A stretch of 64,000 nucleotides of DNA. Source: Nonomuraea dietziae (GTDB lineage: Bacteria; Actinomycetota; Actinomycetes; Streptosporangiales; Streptosporangiaceae). Every line of letters begins with the position of its first letter. Position 1 is the stretch's first letter. Below, one piece after another: positions 59,619 through 64,000 of the stretch. The notes under the pieces were generated by a model that made no database searches, was not told where the DNA came from, and saw only the letters and a list, made by a program, of their open reading frames with translations. A program made the position numbers and the translations under genes. Location of the stretch: the NCBI RefSeq assembly GCF_014195505.1, contig NZ_JACIBV010000001.1, positions 4,898,001-4,962,000 on the forward strand. Direction: 5' to 3'.

Positions 59619-60272
59619 ATGAGTAGGATCGCGGACGTGGCTGAAATCAGGGAGCTGTATCTGACTGCGGCGGCCTCGGCGGTGGCCCTGCTTCGCGACC
59701 AGGCGGTGGCGGCGGCCTGGGCCAAGCCCAGCGCGCTCACCGAGTTCAGCGTGGCGGGCCTGGCCGGCCACCTGGCTCAGCAGATCTTCAGAGTCGACCT
59801 CGCCCTGGACGCGGAGCCGAACGGCTCCGTCATCCCGCTCAGGGAGCACTACGCCCGCTCCGCCTGGGTCACGGCCGGCCTCGGGCACGAGTCGAACGTC
59901 AGCATCAGGCGCGGCGGCGAGGACGCGGCGGCGGAGGGGCCAGGCTCGCTGGTGGCCCTCGCCCAGGCCGGCCTCGACAAGCTCACGGTCGCCCTGCGGG
60001 CCGAGCCTGCCGACAGGGTGCTCGGGCTGCCGTGGGCGCAGTGGTCGCTGACGCTCGACGACTTCCTGCTCACCAGGCTCATGGAGCTCGTCGTCCACTC
60101 CGACGACCTGGCCGCCAGCGTGGGCATCCCGACGCCCGAGCTACCGCAGGACGTCATCGACCCGGTGGTCGACCTGCTGGCGCGCCTTGCCGTCCACCGG
60201 CACGGGCCGACGGCGGTGATCCGCGCGCTGAGCAGGACCGAGCGCGCGCCCGCGACGATCAGCGCCTTCTGA
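59619..60272 (+). CDS. Maleylpyruvate isomerase N-terminal (mycothiol/DinB-like) protein
   Basis: A 217-residue protein (MSRIADVAEIRELYLTAAAS; GTG 59637 is an alternative start). The four-helix DinB-like bundle includes SVAGLAGHLAQQIFRVDLAL with the family's metal-binding His, and a second block FLLTRLMELVVHSDDLAASV G with two further His/Asp positions (H-S-D-D-L). This is the mycothiol-dependent maleylpyruvate isomerase fold, found in many actinobacterial paralogs. No maleylpyruvate pathway genes are near; the role is unknown. Confidence 0.88.
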   Translation: MSRIADVAEIRELYLTAAASAVALLRDQAVAAAWAKPSALTEFSVAGLAGHLAQQIFRVDLALDAEPNGSVIPLREHYARSAWVTAGLGHESNVSIRRGGEDAAAEGPGSLVALAQAGLDKLTVALRAEPADRVLGLPWAQWSLTLDDFLLTRLMELVVHSDDLAASVGIPTPELPQDVIDPVVDLLARLAVHRHGPTAVIRALSRTERAPATISAF

Positions 60273-60288
60273 GCCCGCCGGAGGCCGA

Positions 60289-60867
60289 TCAGGCGGAGGC
60301 CGAGTTCAGCAGGCGCATGGCCTCGGTCACGTCCTGAGCCGACGGCGCGGTGGCGGGATCGAGCAGCCACTGCGCCAGCAGTCCGGTGAGCATCGCCTGG
60401 TAGAAGGAGCCGAGCACGCGCGCCCGCTCGGGCTCTGCCTCGGGGTCGATCTCGCTGAAGATCTCCGCGAGCCCGAGCCGCGCGGCCCGCACGCCCGCGG
60501 CGAGGTGCTCGCGCATCTCCGGCAGGTGGTCGATCTGCCCCAGGATCTCGAACTGCGTCGCCCACAGCGGCCTCAGCTGCTCGAAGGTGTCGATGACCCG
60601 CTTCCACGCCGCCTCGAAGCGCTCCATGGGGCTCGCCTCGGGATCGAGGTCGCCCTTCAGCGCGATCTCCAGGGAGTCGCCCCACTCCTTCATCGACTCG
60701 AACAGCGCCTCGTTGAGCAGCGCCTCCTTCGACCCGAAGTGGTAGCCGATCCCCGCCAGGCTGACCCCTGAGGCGTTGGCGATGTCGCGTGCGGTGGTGC
60801 GCGTGTATCCCTTCTCGACCAGGCAGCGCTTGGCGCCCTTGAGCAGGTCTTCGCGATTTCCTCCCAT
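60289..60867 (-). CDS. TetR/AcrR family regulator
   Basis: A 192-residue regulator (MGGNREDLLKGAKRCLVEKG). HTH: TTARDIANASGVSLAGIGYH FGSKEALL near residues 24-51, then a helical effector domain. It lies nine bases downstream of another TetR gene on the same strand. Just upstream, TAGCACAGTTGTCTA (60879-60893) is an imperfect palindrome overlapping that gene's end and may be its own operator. The regulated gene is not obvious. Confidence 0.92.
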   Translation of the reverse strand: MGGNREDLLKGAKRCLVEKGYTRTTARDIANASGVSLAGIGYHFGSKEALLNEALFESMKEWGDSLEIALKGDLDPEASPMERFEAAWKRVIDTFEQLRPLWATQFEILGQIDHLPEMREHLAAGVRAARLGLAEIFSEIDPEAEPERARVLGSFYQAMLTGLLAQWLLDPATAPSAQDVTEAMRLLNSASA

Positions 60868-60876
60868 CGTCCCAAC

Positions 60877-61491
60877 CTAGCACAGTTGTCTAAGACGTTC
60901 ATCCAAACCGTGGACGAGCGCCGCCAGCCCCAGCTCGAAAGCGGCCATGGCCCGCGCGGGCGGCGCGTCCTTCAACGCCCCCGAGAGCAGGGGGAGCTCC
61001 TGCGAGGAAGGATCGATCATGACACCGGGCGCGGCCAGGTCGAGCGCGGAGCCGATCGCGAACGACTCGATCGCGGTGAACACCGTGACCACCTGATCGC
61101 TCGGCCATCCCGCCCGCTCCAGCAGCGCCACCGCGCGCTCGTACATCGCCAGCGTGGCGGGCGACCTGATCGTGGTCGTGGACAGCAGCTTCGCGGTGTT
61201 GGGATGGCGGGCGAAGGCGGCCAGGTACGACCTGGCCCATACGGCGAGCGCCTCCTGCCACGGCTCCCCGTCCAGCGCGTCCACGTCCATCTCGGCCACG
61301 ACCAGGTCGCGCACGCCCTCGACGATCTCCTCGCGGCCCGAGACGTGGTTGTAGAGCGAAGCGGCCTGCACGCCGAGCCTCCTGGCCAGCCGCGTCACGG
61401 TCAGCGCCTCGGAACCGTCCTCGTCCACCAGCGCCAGAGCAGCGGCGAAGATGCCCTCCCTGCTCAGGATCGGCCGCCGCGGTCTTCCCAT
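60877..61491 (-). CDS. TetR/AcrR family regulator
   Basis: A 204-residue regulator starting MGRPRRPILSREGIFAAALA. HTH: LTVTRLARRLGVQAASLYNH VSGREEI near residues 32-58, with a TetR_C-like drug-sensing domain (RHPNTAKLLSTTTIRSPATL). GGGG lies before ATG 61491; a 25-codon longer frame would run through the operator. Divergent from the APC permease gene, with a perfect inverted repeat between, so it probably represses the permease/amidohydrolase operon. Confidence 0.92.
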   Translation of the reverse strand: MGRPRRPILSREGIFAAALALVDEDGSEALTVTRLARRLGVQAASLYNHVSGREEIVEGVRDLVVAEMDVDALDGEPWQEALAVWARSYLAAFARHPNTAKLLSTTTIRSPATLAMYERAVALLERAGWPSDQVVTVFTAIESFAIGSALDLAAPGVMIDPSSQELPLLSGALKDAPPARAMAAFELGLAALVHGLDERLRQLC

Positions 61492-61523
61492 CACGTGCCC
61501 CCTTCGAGTACCGTCCCACCAAC

Positions 61524-61542
61524 AAACTAACGCCTTTAGTTT
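61524..61542. promoter_or_regulatory. TetR operator upstream of the permease/amidohydrolase operon
   Basis: AAACTAA and TTAGTTT form a perfect 7-bp inverted repeat with a 5-nt spacer, 12 bases before the permease ATG and 33 bases before the TetR start. Confidence 0.82.
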
Positions 61543-61553
61543 CGGAGCCGGCC

Positions 61554-62966
61554 ATGTCTCTGTCACGCAATGCCATCGGCACCGCTGACCTGGTCTTCTT
61601 CGTCGTGGCCGCGGCCGCTCCCCTCACCGTCATGGCAGGGGTGGCGCCGCTGGCGATCGGCATCGGCGGCGTCGCCGCTCCGCTCGGCTACCTGCTGTCG
61701 GGCGTGGTCGTCGGTCTGTTCGCGGCCGGGTTCACGGCGATGAGCGGGCACGTGCGCAACGCGGGAGCCTTCTACGCCTACATCGGCAGGGGCCTGGGCA
61801 AGGCGACGGGCCTCGGCTCGGCCTACGTCGCGGTCATCTCCTACAACCTCATCGGCATCGGGCTGATGGCCGCCTTCGGGGTGTTCGCCGCTTCGACGAT
61901 GGCCGACGTCTTCGGGCTCGACGTGCCATGGCAGGCCTGGACGCTCCTGTGCGTGGCGGCCGTGGGCGTGCTCGGCTACCTGAAGATCACGCTCAGCGCC
62001 AAGGTGCTGGGCGTGGCGCTCGCGCTCGAAGTGCTCATCCTGCTGGTCTTCGAGGTGTCGGTGCTGGTCAGCGGCGCGGAGCTGTCGCTCAGCCCGTTCA
62101 ACCCCGCCGAGCTGTTCTCGGGCGGCGCGGGCGGCATGTTCGTGCTGTCGATCGGCGCGTTCATCGGCTTCGAGGCGACCGCGATCTACGCCGAGGAGGC
62201 CAGAGACCCGCAGCGGACGGTTCCGAAGGCGACCTACGCCGCCGTCGCCTTCCTCGCGCTCTTCTACACCTTCACCGTGTGGATGATCATCAACGCCTAC
62301 GGTGCGGACAGGGCCGTCGAGGTGGCCAACGGCGAAGGCGGCGCGGACATGGTCTTCACCGCCACCGCCTCCTTCGCGGGCAGGTGGGCGGCGGACGCGA
62401 TGCACCTGCTGATCGTGACGAGCTGCTTCGCCGCCGCCCTGGCCTTCCACAACGCCTCCACCCGATACTTCTACGCCCTCGGCCGCGAGGGCGTGCTGCC
62501 CAGGCCGCTCGCCAGAATCTCGGCGCACAACGGCTCGCCGTACGTCGCGGTGATCACACAGGTCGTGGTCTCGGTGCTCATCATCGTGGCGGGCATCGTC
62601 GCGGGCTCCGACCCCTACACCGTGATCTTCCTGTGGACGAACGGCACCGGCATCATCGGGGTCATGGTCCTGCAGGCGCTGGCCGCGCTGTCGGTGGTGG
62701 CCTTCTTCAGGAAGGACCGCCGAGGCTTCGGCGCAGGACGCGTGCTCGTCGCGCCCTTCTCCGCCTTCGTCCTCCTCGCGGTGATCATCGTGCTCGTGGT
62801 GACCAACTTCGAGCTCATCACCGGGGCGACGGGCACCGTGAACGCCCTGCTCATCCTGCCCGTCCCCGTCGTCTTCGCGCTCGGCGCGCTGCTCGCCCTG
62901 CGCATCCGGCGACACGACCCCGCCCGTTACGCCCGACTCACCACGGAGGAAGCCACCCGTGCCTGA
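61554..62966 (+). CDS. APC family amino-acid/polyamine permease
   Basis: A 470-residue transporter with about twelve helices (MSLSRNAIGTADLVFFVVAA). N-terminal AAPLTVMAGVAPLAIGIGGV with GAFYAYIGRGLGKATG, and the central FVLSIGAFIGFEATAIYAEE ARDPQRTVPKAT, are the conserved helix-1 and helix-6 substrate-site regions of the APC superfamily. Its stop overlaps the amidohydrolase start by eight bases, so both act in one pathway, probably uptake and hydrolysis of an amide or N-substituted amino-acid derivative. Confidence 0.92.
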   Translation: MSLSRNAIGTADLVFFVVAAAAPLTVMAGVAPLAIGIGGVAAPLGYLLSGVVVGLFAAGFTAMSGHVRNAGAFYAYIGRGLGKATGLGSAYVAVISYNLIGIGLMAAFGVFAASTMADVFGLDVPWQAWTLLCVAAVGVLGYLKITLSAKVLGVALALEVLILLVFEVSVLVSGAELSLSPFNPAELFSGGAGGMFVLSIGAFIGFEATAIYAEEARDPQRTVPKATYAAVAFLALFYTFTVWMIINAYGADRAVEVANGEGGADMVFTATASFAGRWAADAMHLLIVTSCFAAALAFHNASTRYFYALGREGVLPRPLARISAHNGSPYVAVITQVVVSVLIIVAGIVAGSDPYTVIFLWTNGTGIIGVMVLQALAALSVVAFFRKDRRGFGAGRVLVAPFSAFVLLAVIIVLVVTNFELITGATGTVNALLILPVPVVFALGALLALRIRRHDPARYARLTTEEATRA

Positions 62967-64000
62967 CCTGCACTTCACCAACGGCACCGTCTGGACGGGC
63001 ACGGAGACGGCCACCTCGCTGGCCGTCTCCGGCGGAAGGATCGTCTCGCGACCCTCCCCCGGCGCCACCGTGGTGGACCTGCAGGGCGGCCTGCTCATGC
63101 CGTCCTTCGGCGACGGGCACGCGCACCCGATGTTCGGCGGCCTCGAGGCGCAGGGTCCGCAGATCAAGGGCCTGACCACGGTGGCGGAGATCGTCGCGGA
63201 GGTGGGGCGCTACGCCGCGGAGCACCCGTCGCTGGAGTGGATCGTCGGAGGCAGCTACGACCCCTCCCTCGCCCCCTTCGGCGAGTTCGACGCGCGCTGG
63301 CTGGACGAGGCGGTCGCCGACAGGCCCGTGGTGCTGCGCGCCTACGACTACCACACCGTCTGGTGCAACACCGCGGCGCTGGAGCGGGCGGGGATCGGCC
63401 CCTCGACGCCCGATCCCCGGCTGGGCTGGATCCTGCGCAGGCCCGACGGCAGCCCGCTCGGCACGCTCAGGGAGTGGCACGCCTGTGACCTCGTGCTGGA
63501 CCTGGTGCCCGCCAAGTCCATGGACGAGCTGGTCGAAGGGCTGGCCGAGGCGGGCAGGACCATGGCCGCCGCGGGCATCACCTGGGTGCAGGACGCCTGG
63601 GTCGAGCCGTCCATGGTGGAGGCGTACCTGGAAGCCGCCAGGCGCGGCGCGCTGCGCTTCCGCGCCAACCTCGCCTTCCGCGCCGACCCCGACACCTGGA
63701 CGGCACAGCGCCCCGCCTTCTCCTCCCTGCGCGAGACCGTCAAGCGCGCAGGGGAGGCCCTCGTCACCGCGAACACCGTCAAGTTCTTCGCCGACGGCGT
63801 CATCGAGGGCGGCACCGCGGCCATGCTGGAGCCGTACGTGGACGTGCCGCACTCCTGCGGCATGCCCGTCTGGGAGCCCGCCGCGCTGGCCGAGGCCGTG
63901 GCCGCGTTCGACGCCGACAGCTTCCAGGTGCACATCCACGCGATCGGCGACGGCGGGATCAGGGCCGCGCTGGACGCCGTCGAGAGGGCGGCACGGGAGA
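62959..64000 (+). CDS. YtcJ-like amidohydrolase (3' end off window)
   Basis: An open frame of 347 codons from GTG 62959 (VPDLHFTNGTVWTGTETATS) that continues past the window edge. GGAGG lies upstream. The amidohydrolase-3 group is identified by LLMPSFGDGHAHPMFGGLEA (first metal-binding His pair), VLRAYDYHTVWCNTAALERA, KFFADGVIEGGTAAMLEPY (carboxylated-residue position) and QVHIHAIGDGGIRAALDAVE (second His pair). YtcJ-type enzymes hydrolyse exocyclic amides or imines with a metal centre. Coupled to the APC permease. Confidence 0.9.
   Translation, partial: MPDLHFTNGTVWTGTETATSLAVSGGRIVSRPSPGATVVDLQGGLLMPSFGDGHAHPMFGGLEAQGPQIKGLTTVAEIVAEVGRYAAEHPSLEWIVGGSYDPSLAPFGEFDARWLDEAVADRPVVLRAYDYHTVWCNTAALERAGIGPSTPDPRLGWILRRPDGSPLGTLREWHACDLVLDLVPAKSMDELVEGLAEAGRTMAAAGITWVQDAWVEPSMVEAYLEAARRGALRFRANLAFRADPDTWTAQRPAFSSLRETVKRAGEALVTANTVKFFADGVIEGGTAAMLEPYVDVPHSCGMPVWEPAALAEAVAAFDADSFQVHIHAIGDGGIRAALDAVERAARE

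Overview
The window is high-GC DNA with dense coding, many GTG starts, ATGA start/stop overlaps, large numbers of TetR/PadR/MerR/AraC regulators, a spore-associated-protein-like secreted protein, a mycothiol-enzyme-like fold and IdeR/DmdR-type iron boxes. This points to a filamentous actinomycete. Gene content (CU044_5270 family proteins, DNRLRE and M28 secreted proteins, IS5-type transposase remnants) suggests Streptosporangiales, perhaps a Nonomuraea-like strain, but that placement is an inference from gene style and not from a marker gene.

Positions 1-9.1 kb are an accessory zone. A 5'-complete PAP2 gene runs off the left edge. It is followed by a decayed IS5-family transposase, a frameshifted aminoglycoside-phosphotransferase-like gene, a DUF418 membrane protein with its divergent TetR regulator and twin operators, and then a 39-nt tRNA-Gly 3' fragment. 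An 18-nt part of that fragment recurs 2.3 kb upstream, so the DUF418/TetR pair lies between two att-like sequences. Beyond it (5.1-9.1 kb) lies a gene graveyard: remnants of an inositol monophosphatase and a thioredoxin reductase, a MazG-like gene, a VOC protein, a few small hypotheticals, and at least five copies of a same-orientation dispersed repeat, one of which carries a hexanucleotide microsatellite.

Positions 9.1-16.3 kb: AraC regulator, acyl-CoA ligase, a ChbG/YdjC deacetylase coupled to a GPH-type sugar symporter, and a PadR / serine hydrolase divergent pair. Positions 16.2-23.4 kb: an iron-regulated cluster with two FecCD permeases, a ferric-siderophore binding lipoprotein and a heterodimeric ABC exporter-fold pair whose catalytic motifs are split between the two subunits. 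Two iron boxes precede the two transcription units, and no FecE-type ATPase is present.

Positions 23.5-37 kb: assorted enzymes and envelope genes, including a matAB-like exopolysaccharide pair (bifunctional polysaccharide deacetylase/GT2), secreted DNRLRE, two M28 peptidases (the second frameshifted) and a PhoX-type phosphatase, several separated by clear terminators. Positions 37-43 kb: a TetR-controlled DrrAB-like exporter and two tandem ECF sigma / CU044_5270 modules. Positions 43-50 kb: epoxide hydrolase, MerR/SDR pair, a GntR-TetR double-HTH regulator, carotenoid oxygenase and agmatinase.

Positions 50-64 kb: a two-component system divergent from an unusual fusion of an ABC-2-type permease to a secreted S33 hydrolase; a sulfite-oxidase-like molybdoenzyme / FAD reductase / DUF6510 operon; PRPP synthetase; a TetR-controlled azoreductase plus SMR exporter; and a TetR-controlled amino-acid permease plus YtcJ-like amidohydrolase that runs off the right edge. 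The most interesting items are the permease-hydrolase fusion, the asymmetric ABC pair in the iron regulon, the tRNA-Gly fragment with its partial copy, and the hexamer-bearing dispersed repeat.
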